Positions 22,381 through 30,743 of a stretch of DNA of 34,093 nt are shown one piece after another. Below the pieces are notes generated by a model. The model saw nothing but the letters and a program-made list of their open reading frames with translations, was not told the DNA's origin and did not search any database. This DNA comes from JBBRMQ01 sp038230775 (GTDB lineage: Bacteria; Acidobacteriota; Thermoanaerobaculia; Gp7-AA8), in the NCBI GenBank assembly GCA_038230775.1, contig JBBRMQ010000013.1, forward strand, positions 1-34,093, given 5' to 3'. Each line of letters opens with the position of its first letter. Within the stretch, counting starts at the first letter, position 1. A program made the translations under genes and the position numbers.

Positions 22381-23219
22381 TACTTGGCCGGCGGCGGTTC
22401 CATCGACAGCATGTGAAACGGCGTTTTCTGTGAGTCGTCTTTCGTGGTGTCAGCCTTGTGGAAACCGACCGGGACGAGAAATACCGCGGTCGGAACGCTG
22501 GCCTTGGGCGTAATCGAGGTGATCGTGATCTCGCGCGTCGTCGTAATCGTGCGCGAAACCTTGAGCGGCGAGCCCGGCACCTGGTGCCCGTTGTTCGTCG
22601 TCGTCGTGCTGATGACCTGCTTCAGTGCGAAGCCTTTGACGCGCGTGTTCTCGATGTCGACGAGGTCGTCGATCTCGGGGTTGCCCGTCTTCAGGGCACC
22701 CGACGCGAGGTACGTCGAGGCGATGTCGCCGAACGCGCCAGTCATGAACTTGTCTTCGACGGTGTGCACCGTCTGCGTCAGAACGAGAGTGCCGAGGGAA
22801 AGGGCGATGTCGTAGCTCATCGCCATCCGGTAGTGGTCGGTCGGCAGGCCGGCGATGATCGGATGGTCTTCCATCTGCGTGAGGTCGATCTTCTTGTTGC
22901 TGATGGAGAGCTTCGTGGTACCGAGCGCGGCAGACACGCTGCCGGCATTCACTTCCAGGTAGGCCTTCCTGGCAGGATCGACGAACGTCATGGTGCGCGA
23001 ACCGTTCGTGGAGATGAGATAGGTTCCCGGGGGATAGCCGATGCCGCTGACGAACTCGATGCGGGAGCGGTCACCGTCGATGATCGCGCGGCCGCTGAAA
23101 TCTGCTGGCGGCACGTTCTCGAGCTCGGAATGCGTGATCTGATGGAACTCGTACTCAACCGCGGCCGACGCATTCTGGACTGCCAGCGCCAGGACAACCC
23201 CCAACATCACCCTTCGCAT
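22380..23219 (-). CDS. Secreted protein of unknown function
   Basis: 279 residues with a signal peptide (MRRVMLGVVLALAVQNASA). The mature part is beta-rich: EYEFHQITHSELENVPPADF, IDGDRSRIEFVSGIGYPPGT, TFVDPARKAYLEVN. The pattern of a dose of residues followed by SRIEF and DPARKAYLE resembles DUF4412-type periplasmic proteins, although I cannot confirm the family. No catalytic motif. It is divergent from the LolA-like gene; both being envelope proteins, a shared role is possible. Confidence 0.65.
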   Translation of the reverse strand: MRRVMLGVVLALAVQNASAAVEYEFHQITHSELENVPPADFSGRAIIDGDRSRIEFVSGIGYPPGTYLISTNGSRTMTFVDPARKAYLEVNAGSVSAALGTTKLSISNKKIDLTQMEDHPIIAGLPTDHYRMAMSYDIALSLGTLVLTQTVHTVEDKFMTGAFGDIASTYLASGALKTGNPEIDDLVDIENTRVKGFALKQVISTTTTNNGHQVPGSPLKVSRTITTTREITITSITPKASVPTAVFLVPVGFHKADTTKDDSQKTPFHMLSMEPPPAK

Positions 23220-23295
23220 AAATAACCTCGGCTTTCACTGAGTATACATCGCTCATCCGGAAATACGGCCCCGGCCGCCGGGCGTTGGCCTCCCC

Positions 23296-23976
23296 ATGTC
23301 GCATCCCAGGCTTTTTATGGCCGCGCTCTGCGCGCTTTCGCTGACTCCCGCCGCCTTCGCCGCCCGCAAGACTGACCCGAACTCCCTCGACGCCGTCGTT
23401 CAGCGCGTCCAGGCGCAGCAGAAGACGACGAACACCCTCGAAGCGGACTTCCGCCAGGAAAAGACGCTCGCCCTTCTGTCGAAGCCTGAAGCCTCCACCG
23501 GCCACTTCACCTTCGAGAAACCGAACAGCGTGCTCTGGTCCTACGACGCACCGAAGCGCGTGCAGATGCTCATCGCCAACGGGATGATGACGACCTACTA
23601 CCCCGACCTGCGCAAGGCCGAGCAGATCGAGGTCAAGAAGTATCAGGACCGCATCTTCAAGTACATGGGCACGAGCGCCGCGCTCGACGATCTCTCCTCG
23701 TTCTTCGACTTCACGTTCAGCAACAAGTCCGGTCAGCCGTCGTTCGTCCTCGACCTCACGCCCAAGAGCAAGTCGATCGCGAAGCGCGTGCAGCACATCA
23801 AGATCTGGATCGACAAGCAGAGCTACCTCACGACCAGGTTCGAGTACACCGAGGGCGATGGGGACATCACGAAGTACGAGTTCACGAACATCAAGGTGAA
23901 CCAGGCCGTCGCCCAGTCGCGCTTCGTGCTCAAGCTGCCGACGTCCGTCAAGGTCGAGCAGATGAAGATTCAATAG
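23296..23976 (+). CDS. LolA-like outer-membrane lipoprotein carrier
   Basis: 226 residues. Signal peptide MSHPRLFMAALCALSLTPAAFA. The body follows the LolA half-barrel: LDAVVQRVQAQQKTTNTLEADFRQEKTLALL, STGHFTFEKPNSVLWSYDAPKRV and MMTTYYPDLRKAEQ. LolA carries lipoproteins across the periplasm from LolCDE to the outer membrane. It could also be a LolA-fold homologue with another hydrophobic cargo. It is directly upstream of tgt-yajC-secD-secF and separated by a heptamer repeat array that begins 4 bases after its stop. Confidence 0.85.
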   Translation: MSHPRLFMAALCALSLTPAAFAARKTDPNSLDAVVQRVQAQQKTTNTLEADFRQEKTLALLSKPEASTGHFTFEKPNSVLWSYDAPKRVQMLIANGMMTTYYPDLRKAEQIEVKKYQDRIFKYMGTSAALDDLSSFFDFTFSNKSGQPSFVLDLTPKSKSIAKRVQHIKIWIDKQSYLTTRFEYTEGDGDITKYEFTNIKVNQAVAQSRFVLKLPTSVKVEQMKIQ

Positions 23977-23980
23977 CCAG

Positions 23981-24008
23981 GACTGAGGACTGTGGACTGA
24001 GGACTGAG
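23981..24008 (+). repeat. GACTGAG heptamer array (left arm) at the 5' end of tgt
   Basis: Four uninterrupted 7-base copies: GACTGAG, GACTGTG, GACTGAG, GACTGAG. The array begins just after the LolA-like stop codon, and tgt homology begins at its right edge. It is the inverted partner of the array at 24148-24179, 140 bases away inside the tgt gene. Confidence 0.9.
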
Positions 24009-25229
24009 TTTCGGCTACTTGCGACTTCCGGCGCTGCGCGGCTCGGCCAACTCACCACGGGCCACGGTGTCATCGATACGCCGGTCTTCATGCCCGTGGG
24101 CACCTCCGCTTCAGTGAAAGCGTTGACGACGGATCAGCTTCTTCACCTCAGTCCTCAGTCCTCAGTCCTCAGTCCTCAGATCATCCTCAACAACACCTAT
24201 CACCTGATGCTACGGCCGGGCGTGGACCTGCTCGAGAAGCTCGGCGGCGTCCACAGGTTCATGAACTGGGATCGCGCGGTGCTGTCCGACTCCGGTGGCT
24301 TCCAGGTGTTCTCGCTGGCCACGATTCGAAAAGTTCGCGAGGAAGGCGTCGACTTCCGCAGCCACATCGACGGCTCCGCGCATTTCCTGTCGCCGGAGAC
24401 ATCCATCGACATCCAGTCGCGTATGGGCGTCGACATCGCGATGGCGTTCGACGAATGCCCCGCATACGGCCTGTCGCATGCCGAGGTGGAGAAGTCGATG
24501 CAGCTGACACATCGTTGGGCCGCCCGCTCTCTGGCCGCGCTGCCCCTCACGCGGCCTTCGGCCATCCTCTCCCCGCAAGCGGGGCGAGGGGTTAGTAGCC
24601 CCTCTCCCCGCGACGGCGGGGAGAGGGTCCGCGAAGCGGGGGTGAGGGGCGCGCCTGGTCTTTTCGGCATCGTTCAGGGCGGAATCTTTCTCGATCTGCG
24701 CAAGCGAAGCGTGGAAGAGATCGCCGCGATGGACTTCGACGGCGTCGCGATCGGAGGCCTCTCGGTGGGCGAGCCGAAGCAGGAGATGTTCGACATCGTC
24801 GACTTCAGCGCGCCACTGCTGCCGACCGACAAGCCGCGGTATCTGATGGGAGTCGGAACGCCGCAGGACCTCGTCAACGGGGTGGCGGCCGGGATCGACA
24901 TGTTCGATTGCGTGATGCCCACCCGGAACGCGCGAACGGGCTCGCTGTTCACCAGTCGTGGAAAGCTCAACATCAAGAATGCACGGTTCGCGGATGACGC
25001 CGGACCCCTCGATCCGGAGTGCTCCTGCGTCACCTGCACGACCGTGTCGCGGGCGTACCTGCGGCACCTCTACGTCAATGGCGAGATTGCCGCGTCCGTC
25101 TACAACACGATCCACAACATCTCGTTCTACCTTGACTTGATGAGCAAAGTTCGGCAGGCTATCGCGTCCAACTCGTTCGCGTCGTTCCGCGAAACCTTCC
25201 TTTCGCAACAGACTCGAGAAACGGAATGA
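23997..25229 (+). CDS. tgt: tRNA-guanine transglycosylase with two repeat-derived insertions
   Basis: About 410 residues versus the usual 370-380. Tgt swaps guanine 34 for preQ1 in queuosine tRNAs. The canonical N-terminus (FRLLATSGAARLGQLTTGHG) is open from 24009, but no ATG, GTG or TTG precedes it in frame. The only near-cognate start is CTG at 23997, with AGGA seven bases upstream, both inside the heptamer array. The ATG at 24090 would delete a conserved segment. Key residues are intact: Asp98 (SDSGGFQ), nucleophile Asp304 (FDCVMPTRNAR), zinc ligands Cys342, Cys344, Cys347 and His373. Insertions: heptamer-encoded SPQSSVLSPQ (24148-24179), and about 36 residues from a palindromic element (24542-24650), between RSLAA and GLFGIVQGG. 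Its stop overlaps yajC. Confidence 0.85.
   Translation: MRTEFRLLATSGAARLGQLTTGHGVIDTPVFMPVGTSASVKALTTDQLLHLSPQSSVLSPQIILNNTYHLMLRPGVDLLEKLGGVHRFMNWDRAVLSDSGGFQVFSLATIRKVREEGVDFRSHIDGSAHFLSPETSIDIQSRMGVDIAMAFDECPAYGLSHAEVEKSMQLTHRWAARSLAALPLTRPSAILSPQAGRGVSSPSPRDGGERVREAGVRGAPGLFGIVQGGIFLDLRKRSVEEIAAMDFDGVAIGGLSVGEPKQEMFDIVDFSAPLLPTDKPRYLMGVGTPQDLVNGVAAGIDMFDCVMPTRNARTGSLFTSRGKLNIKNARFADDAGPLDPECSCVTCTTVSRAYLRHLYVNGEIAASVYNTIHNISFYLDLMSKVRQAIASNSFASFRETFLSQQTRETE
24148..24179 (-). repeat. GACTGAG heptamer array (right arm) within tgt coding sequence
   Basis: Four copies of TCAGTCC plus TCAG on the plus strand, the exact inverse of the 23981-24008 array. It replaces the usual short loop after TTDQL and keeps the tgt frame open, encoding SPQSSVLSPQ before IILNNTYHL resumes. 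Confidence 0.9.
24542..24650. repeat. REP-like palindromic element inserted in tgt
   Basis: Outer arms GCCCCTCAC (24542-24550) and GTGAGGGGC (24642-24650) enclose two stem-loops built on CTCCCCGC/GCGGGG. It is the same family as 11119-11227. The element translates in frame with no stop between two conserved tgt segments. Confidence 0.9.
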
Positions 25230-25543
25230 TCACGATCGCCCTCCTGCAGGCTGGCGGCAGCAATGCGACCGCCGCGCTTCTTGTCCAGATCGCCCCGATT
25301 GCGGCGATCTTTCTGGTGTTCTACTTCCTCGTCATCGCGCCGGCGAGCAAGCAAAGGAAGAAGACTCAGGAGATGCTGAGCTCGCTGAAAAAGGGCGACC
25401 GTGTGATCACGTCCGGCGGGATTTACGGGACGATTCAGGGTGTTGAGGCCGAAGTCGTTTACCTGAAGATCGCCGAAAACGTGAAAGTGAAGGTGTCGCG
25501 TTCGGCGGTCTCGAGCGTCGTGACAGGCGACTCGACCGAGTAA
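25226..25543 (+). CDS. yajC: YajC, Sec translocon accessory subunit
   Basis: 105 residues. A single transmembrane helix (about 20-40, LVQIAPIAAIFLVFYFLVIA) is followed by PASKQRKKTQEMLSSLKKGDRVITSGGIYGTI, the YajC signature. The short cytoplasmic domain ends the protein. YajC associates with SecDF at the SecYEG channel. ATGA overlap with the tgt stop indicates translational coupling. The order tgt-yajC-secD-secF is the conserved bacterial arrangement. Confidence 0.95.
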   Translation: MITIALLQAGGSNATAALLVQIAPIAAIFLVFYFLVIAPASKQRKKTQEMLSSLKKGDRVITSGGIYGTIQGVEAEVVYLKIAENVKVKVSRSAVSSVVTGDSTE

Positions 25544-25565
25544 CTCCCCTTCTGGAGGATTCAAG

Positions 25566-27134
25566 TTGAACCGAGGAATGACGTGGAAAGTAGTGCTCAT
25601 TGTGGCCGTGCTCGTGGCGTTCGCCGCGGCCGTGGTCCCGACGAGCAACAACCCGGAGCCGATTCGCCGCGGCCTCGATCTCAAGGGCGGAACGCATCTC
25701 GTGATGCGCGTCAACGTGGGCGACGCCGTTCGCCTCGAGACCGACCAGGCGATGGAAGCGGTCAAGAACCAGTCGATCAAGAACTCGCTGCCGGTTCTCA
25801 CGGCACGCCGCACCGATGACGCGACGTTCGTCGCCACGCCGGCCGGCGGAGCGGGAACGGCCGACTACGAGAAGATCGCCAAGGACTACATCCCCGCGTT
25901 CGACATGACGCGCACGCCGGAGGGCGCCCTGCAGTTCCGCATGAAGCAGCCGAACATTACGGTGCTCGAGCGCGACACGGTCACGCACTCCATCGAGACG
26001 ATCCGCAATCGCGTCGACGCGTTAGGCGTCACCGAGCCGATCATCGCACCGGAAGGCGGCAACCGCATCGTCATCCAGCTTCCCGGTGTCGACGATCCCG
26101 CCCGCGTCAAAGACATCATCAAGACCACCGCGCAGCTGCAGTTCCGGCTGGTGGAAGGCAATCCCGCTTCGGACGCCAACATCGTCATGGCCTCGCTGCC
26201 GGCGAACGTGAAGGCGGATGTCGACATCCTGCCGGGCACGCGCGAGGACGAGTTAGGCCGTTCGGCCGGTACCGAGTTCTACGCCGTGCGCAAGACGGTT
26301 CCGGTCACCGGCACCGATCTCAAGACCGCTCGCGTGCAGAAGGGCCAGCTCGGATCTCCGAACGTCGGCTTCGCGCTGACTCCGGACGGCGCCCGCAAGT
26401 TCGGCGATCTCACTGGCGCCAATGTCGGCCGCCGTCTCGCGATCGTGCTCGACAACAAGGTCGTCTCGGCGCCTCGCATCAACAGCAAGATCGAAGATCA
26501 GGGCGTCATCGAAGGCACGTTCACGACGCAGCAGGCCTCGGATCTCGCGCTCGTGCTGCGCAGCGGATCGCTGCCGGCGTCGCTGACGACGATGGAGGAG
26601 CGCACCGTGGGCCCGTCGCTGGGCCGCGACACGATCCGCCAGGGTGTGCTCGCATCGGTCATCGGATTCATCGCGCTCATTCTCGCGGTGCTCGTGTATT
26701 ACAAGGGCGCCGGCATCAACGCCGTCCTCGCCCTGCTGCTCAACCTCGTCATCATTCTCGGCATGATGTCCATCTTCAAAGCGACGCTCACCCTTCCCGG
26801 CATCGCGGGCATCATCCTCACACTCGGAATGGCGATCGACTCGAACGTGCTGGTGTTCGAGCGTATCCGCGAAGAGCTGCGCGACGGCAAGATGCCGCGG
26901 GCCGCGATCGAGAACGGATTCTCCCGCGCGTTCGGAACCATCATCGACACGCACATGACGACCATCATCGCGGCGCTGTTCCTCTTCCAGTTCGGAACGG
27001 GCCCGATCAAAGGCTTCGCGGTCACGCTGCTCATCGGTCTGTTCGCATCGGTCTTCACGGCGTTCTTCGTTTCGCGCGTGATCTTCGACATCACGTACAA
27101 GGCCTCGGACCGGCCGCAGACGATCAGCATCTAA
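25566..27134 (+). CDS. secD: SecD, proton-driven protein export subunit
   Basis: 522 residues. The TTG start at 25566 is supported by GGAGG at 25554-25558; an ATG at 25578 is the alternative. First transmembrane helix at about 8-25, then the periplasmic P1 region beginning RRGLDLKGGTHLVMRV. Five more helices follow in the C-terminal third, with GIILTLGMAIDSNVLVFERIREELR and RAFGTIIDTHMTTIIAAL, which hold the conserved proton-relay acid and RND-type motifs. SecD pulls preproteins out on the periplasmic side using the proton gradient. Full length and intact. Confidence 0.95.
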   Translation: MNRGMTWKVVLIVAVLVAFAAAVVPTSNNPEPIRRGLDLKGGTHLVMRVNVGDAVRLETDQAMEAVKNQSIKNSLPVLTARRTDDATFVATPAGGAGTADYEKIAKDYIPAFDMTRTPEGALQFRMKQPNITVLERDTVTHSIETIRNRVDALGVTEPIIAPEGGNRIVIQLPGVDDPARVKDIIKTTAQLQFRLVEGNPASDANIVMASLPANVKADVDILPGTREDELGRSAGTEFYAVRKTVPVTGTDLKTARVQKGQLGSPNVGFALTPDGARKFGDLTGANVGRRLAIVLDNKVVSAPRINSKIEDQGVIEGTFTTQQASDLALVLRSGSLPASLTTMEERTVGPSLGRDTIRQGVLASVIGFIALILAVLVYYKGAGINAVLALLLNLVIILGMMSIFKATLTLPGIAGIILTLGMAIDSNVLVFERIREELRDGKMPRAAIENGFSRAFGTIIDTHMTTIIAALFLFQFGTGPIKGFAVTLLIGLFASVFTAFFVSRVIFDITYKASDRPQTISI

Positions 27135-27151
27135 TTTGACGAGGATTTCTC

Positions 27152-28369
27152 ATGCAGATTTTTACGAACACACATTACGACTTCATTAAATGGCGTTTCC
27201 ACGCCGTGGCGTTCTCCGTTGTCTTCTTCCTGATCGGCATGGGCCTCTTCATGAAGAACGGCGTCAACTGGGGCATCGACTTCGCCGGTGGCGCAAACAT
27301 CGTCCTCAAGTTCAAGGACGCGGTGCCGCTCGACAAGCTGCGCAGCGATCTCAAGGACGCCACCATCCAGCAGTACGGCAAGGCGGAAGAGCGGTCGATT
27401 CTCATTCGCCTTCCGAACCAGGGGAAGGAAAGCGACTACGCGGGCCAGACCACCCTCCGCCTTCTCCGCGATCTGAACCCGGAATCCGCCAGCGGAAAGC
27501 TCGACATCAACTACTGGGGCCGCGATCGCCTGGCCGATCTGCTCACGCAGGCCGATCCCGACAACAAGGGCACGCGCCCTGAAGCGCGCTCGTACTATCT
27601 CGACATCGCCGAAAAGATCATCGGCAAACGCTCGGAGCTCGGCGTCTTCAGCAACAGGAGCCAGGTGACCGGCGTTCCCGGCGTCACGACGGGCATCGCC
27701 CGCATCATCAACGAGAAGACATTCCTCGGCGCTTTCAACGTGCTCAATCAGGAAACCGTCGGGCCCCAGGTCGGCAAGGAACTGCAACAGAAAGCGATCT
27801 GGGCGGTCATTCTCTCGACGCTCGCGATGGGCGTCTATCTCTGGCTGCGCTTCGATCTCATGTTCGGCGTCGCGGCGATCGTCTGCATCGTGCACGACGT
27901 CGCGGTCTCGCTCGCGTTCCTGGCGATGATCAACGGCGAGTTTTCGCTGAACATCGTCGCCGCCATCCTGCTCATCGTCGGTTACTCGATCAACGATACG
28001 GTCGTCACGTATGACCGCGTCCGTGAGAATCGCCGCAGGATGAAGACGCGCGCGACGCTCGAGGAACAACTCAATCTCGCGATGAACCAGACCCTCTCCC
28101 GTACCATCCTCACTTCGGGCTCGGTCGTCATCGTTCTCATCGCGCTGATTCTCTTCGGCGGCAAGGTCATCCACGAGTTCGCCGAGATTCTTCTGGTGGG
28201 CGTGATCGCCGGAACGTACTCGACCGTAACGATCGTCCCCGCGGTCGCCGTGGCCTGGAACAGCGTGACGGGCCGAAAGCACGACATCTCCGGCCCCGCC
28301 GCCCGAACCGCGAAGGCGGAAGTTCGCGACGAGACGGTGCCGCCGCAGCGCAAGCGGAAAGCAGGTTAG
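27152..28369 (+). CDS. secF: SecF, proton-driven protein export subunit
   Basis: 405 residues, longer than the usual 300-330 because of an expanded first periplasmic domain (about 60-195). Shine-Dalgarno GAGGA sits before the ATG. SecF landmarks: first helix, then GIDFAGGANIVLKF; helices from about 205 with AILLIVGYSINDTVVTYDRVREN and a final pair ending GTYSTVTIVPAVAVAW. It works with SecD as a heterodimer. It follows secD by 17 bases. Confidence 0.95.
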   Translation: MQIFTNTHYDFIKWRFHAVAFSVVFFLIGMGLFMKNGVNWGIDFAGGANIVLKFKDAVPLDKLRSDLKDATIQQYGKAEERSILIRLPNQGKESDYAGQTTLRLLRDLNPESASGKLDINYWGRDRLADLLTQADPDNKGTRPEARSYYLDIAEKIIGKRSELGVFSNRSQVTGVPGVTTGIARIINEKTFLGAFNVLNQETVGPQVGKELQQKAIWAVILSTLAMGVYLWLRFDLMFGVAAIVCIVHDVAVSLAFLAMINGEFSLNIVAAILLIVGYSINDTVVTYDRVRENRRRMKTRATLEEQLNLAMNQTLSRTILTSGSVVIVLIALILFGGKVIHEFAEILLVGVIAGTYSTVTIVPAVAVAWNSVTGRKHDISGPAARTAKAEVRDETVPPQRKRKAG

Positions 28370-28378
28370 TGTCATCCA

Positions 28379-28435
28379 GTGTGGTGGGCGGGCTCTTAGC
28401 CCGCCCCTGGCCGGCTAAGAGCCGGCCCAGCACAC
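28379..28435. repeat. Paired palindromic element (AGCCCGCCC / AGCCGGCC)
   Basis: Two strong hairpins sit back to back: GGGCGGGCT-CTT-AGCCCGCCC (28386-28406) and GGCCGGCT-AAG-AGCCGGCC (28409-28427). Outer GTGTG/CACAC ends pair as well. The two halves are inverted relatives of each other. Lying between secF and the malic enzyme, it may also terminate the sec transcript. Confidence 0.7.
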
Positions 28436-28460
28436 AGATCGCGCTATAGAATCCCGGCCC

Positions 28461-30743
28461 ATGGCCGATAACGATCGCGACGAAGCCCTCGACTACCACT
28501 CGCAGGGCAGACCCGGCAAAACGGAAGTCGTCCCGACCAAGCCCACCGCGACGCAGCGCGACCTCGCTCTCGCGTACACGCCCGGCGTCGCCAAGCCCTG
28601 CCTCGAGATCGCGCGCGATCCCGAGACCGTTTACAAGTACACGAACAAGGGCAACCTCGTCGCCGTCATCACGAACGGCACCGCCGTGTTAGGCCTGGGC
28701 GCCATCGGCGCCGCCGCCGGCAAGCCGGTGATGGAAGGCAAGGCCGTTCTCTTCAAACGCTTCGCCGACATCGACGTGTTCGATCTCGAGCTAGATACGC
28801 GCGATACCGAGGCATTCATTCAGGCCGTGAAGGTGCTGGAGCCGACGTTCGGCGGCATCAACCTCGAGGACATCGGCGCACCCGCCTGCTTCGAGATCGA
28901 GAATCGTCTGAAGGCCGAGATGAACATCCCGGTCTTTCACGACGACCAGCACGGAACGGCGATCATCTCCGCCGCGGCGCTGAAGAATGCGCTCGAAGTC
29001 GCGCGCAAGAAGATCGACAAGGTGAAGGTGGTCATCAGCGGCGCCGGTGCCGCAGCGATGGCCTGTCTGCGGCTCTACATCAAAATGGGGCTGCACAAAG
29101 AGAATGTGATCCTCGTCGACAGCCATGGCGTCATTTACAAGGGCCGGACGGTCGACATGACGCCGTACAAAGAAGAGTTCGCGGCGGACACCGACCGCCG
29201 CACTCTGGCCGACGCATTCAAGAAGGCGGACGTGTTCGTCGGCCTGTCGGTGGGCGGGATTGTCACGCAGGACATGGTCCGTTCCATGGCGAAGGACCCG
29301 ATCGTCTTCGCGATGGCCAATCCCGATCCGGAGATCGGCTACGACGAGGCGACGGCAGCGCGCGACGACGTCATCATGGCGACAGGCCGCTCCGACTATC
29401 CCAACCAGGTCAACAACGTCCTCGGGTTTCCCTTCATCTTCCGCGGGGCACTCGACTGCCGCGCTACGACGATCAACGAGGAGATGAAGCTCGCGGCGTC
29501 CGAAGCGCTCGCCGCACTGGCGAAGGAAGAGGTTCCCGACTCGGTCCTTCGCGCCTACTCCGCCGAGCGATTCAGCTTCGGTCGCGAATATCTGATCCCG
29601 AAGCCCTTCGATCATCGCGTGCTGCTGAATGTGCCCGTGGCAGTGGCGCGCGCCGCGGCCCAGACCGGCGTGGCCAAGGAACCGATCACGGATTACGACG
29701 CCTATCGCCGCCGCCTCGAGACGCTGTTAGGCCGGTCGCGCGGGACCATGCACGCGATCTACGACCGCGCCAAGTCCAGCCCCAGGCGGATCGTGTTTCC
29801 GGAAGGCGATCAGGAAAAGATCATCCGTGCCGCGAAGATCCTCATCGACGACGGTCTCGCGCATCCGATTCTGCTCGTGAAAGAGGAAGTCGCCGCGCCG
29901 CTTCTGGCGAAGCACAACGTCGATCGCGCGAAGATCTCGATCGTCGACATCACGAAGTCGCCGAAGTACGAGGCGTACGCGCACCGCTTCGCCGAGATCC
30001 GGCGGCGCCACGGCATCACGCTGATCGACGCCCGCCGCATTCTGAACAGCCGCAACTACTTCGCCATGATGATGGTGGAGGAAGGCGACGCCGACGGCGT
30101 CATCGCCGGATTGCACGCCTACTACCCGGCGACCGTTCGGCCGGCGCTGCAGATCGTCAAAACCCGCAAGGGCGTGAAGAACGTTTCCGGCGCGTACGTG
30201 CTCATGTTCAAGGGCCAGATGATCGTGCTGGCGGATACCACCGTGAACATCGATCCGACGGCCGAGGAGCTGGCGGAAATCGCGGAGCTGACCGCAGAGA
30301 CAGCGAAGCGATTCAACCTGGTGCCGAAGATCGCCATGATCTCGTTCTCGAACTTCGGGTCAACGAAACATCCGCACGCGGAGAAAGTGCGCGACGCGGT
30401 GCGCATCCTCAAGGAGAAGCGGCCCGATCTCGTGGTGGAAGGCGAGATGCAGGCCGACGCTGCAGTCGTGCCGTACATCGCGCACACGGACTACCCGTGG
30501 AGCGCGATCCAGGGCGATGCGAACGTGCTCATCTTCCCGAATCTCGATGCGGCTAACGCGGCGTACAAGCTGCTGTGGCGGTTAGGCGGAGCGGAAGTGA
30601 TCGGTCCGATTCTTCAGGGGCTGAGCAAGCCGGTCCACGTGCTGCAGCGCGGGGTGGACGTGAACGACATCGTGAACATGGCCGCGATCGCGGTCATGGA
30701 TGCGCAGGAACGTAGCTCCGAACCAGCGAAGACAGTGCGCTGA
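28461..30743 (+). CDS. maeB: NADP-dependent malic enzyme with phosphotransacetylase domain
   Basis: 760 residues. Residues 1-425 are malic enzyme (oxidative decarboxylation of malate to pyruvate): AYTPGVAKPCLEIA, TNGTAVLGLGAIGAAAGKPV, FHDDQHGTAI and the nucleotide loop VVISGAGAAAMA. Residues about 435-755 are a phosphate acetyl/butyryltransferase-like domain (RIVFPEGDQEKIIRAAKIL, VPKIAMISFSNFGS), thought to be regulatory in MaeB proteins. No Shine-Dalgarno precedes the ATG; TATAGAAT at 28444-28451, ten bases upstream, looks like a -10 box and suggests a leaderless message. It overlaps the convergent response-regulator gene by 50 bases. Confidence 0.95.
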   Translation: MADNDRDEALDYHSQGRPGKTEVVPTKPTATQRDLALAYTPGVAKPCLEIARDPETVYKYTNKGNLVAVITNGTAVLGLGAIGAAAGKPVMEGKAVLFKRFADIDVFDLELDTRDTEAFIQAVKVLEPTFGGINLEDIGAPACFEIENRLKAEMNIPVFHDDQHGTAIISAAALKNALEVARKKIDKVKVVISGAGAAAMACLRLYIKMGLHKENVILVDSHGVIYKGRTVDMTPYKEEFAADTDRRTLADAFKKADVFVGLSVGGIVTQDMVRSMAKDPIVFAMANPDPEIGYDEATAARDDVIMATGRSDYPNQVNNVLGFPFIFRGALDCRATTINEEMKLAASEALAALAKEEVPDSVLRAYSAERFSFGREYLIPKPFDHRVLLNVPVAVARAAAQTGVAKEPITDYDAYRRRLETLLGRSRGTMHAIYDRAKSSPRRIVFPEGDQEKIIRAAKILIDDGLAHPILLVKEEVAAPLLAKHNVDRAKISIVDITKSPKYEAYAHRFAEIRRRHGITLIDARRILNSRNYFAMMMVEEGDADGVIAGLHAYYPATVRPALQIVKTRKGVKNVSGAYVLMFKGQMIVLADTTVNIDPTAEELAEIAELTAETAKRFNLVPKIAMISFSNFGSTKHPHAEKVRDAVRILKEKRPDLVVEGEMQADAAVVPYIAHTDYPWSAIQGDANVLIFPNLDAANAAYKLLWRLGGAEVIGPILQGLSKPVHVLQRGVDVNDIVNMAAIAVMDAQERSSEPAKTVR

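Noticed and set aside
24090..24092. ATG 24090 as the tgt start
   Set aside because: It would remove the conserved segment RLLATSGAARLGQLTTGHG to TPVF, which is in frame and well preserved.
27131..28375. 414-codon antisense frame over secF
   Set aside because: Mirror of secF codon usage in GC-rich DNA; highly charged nonsense-like translation.
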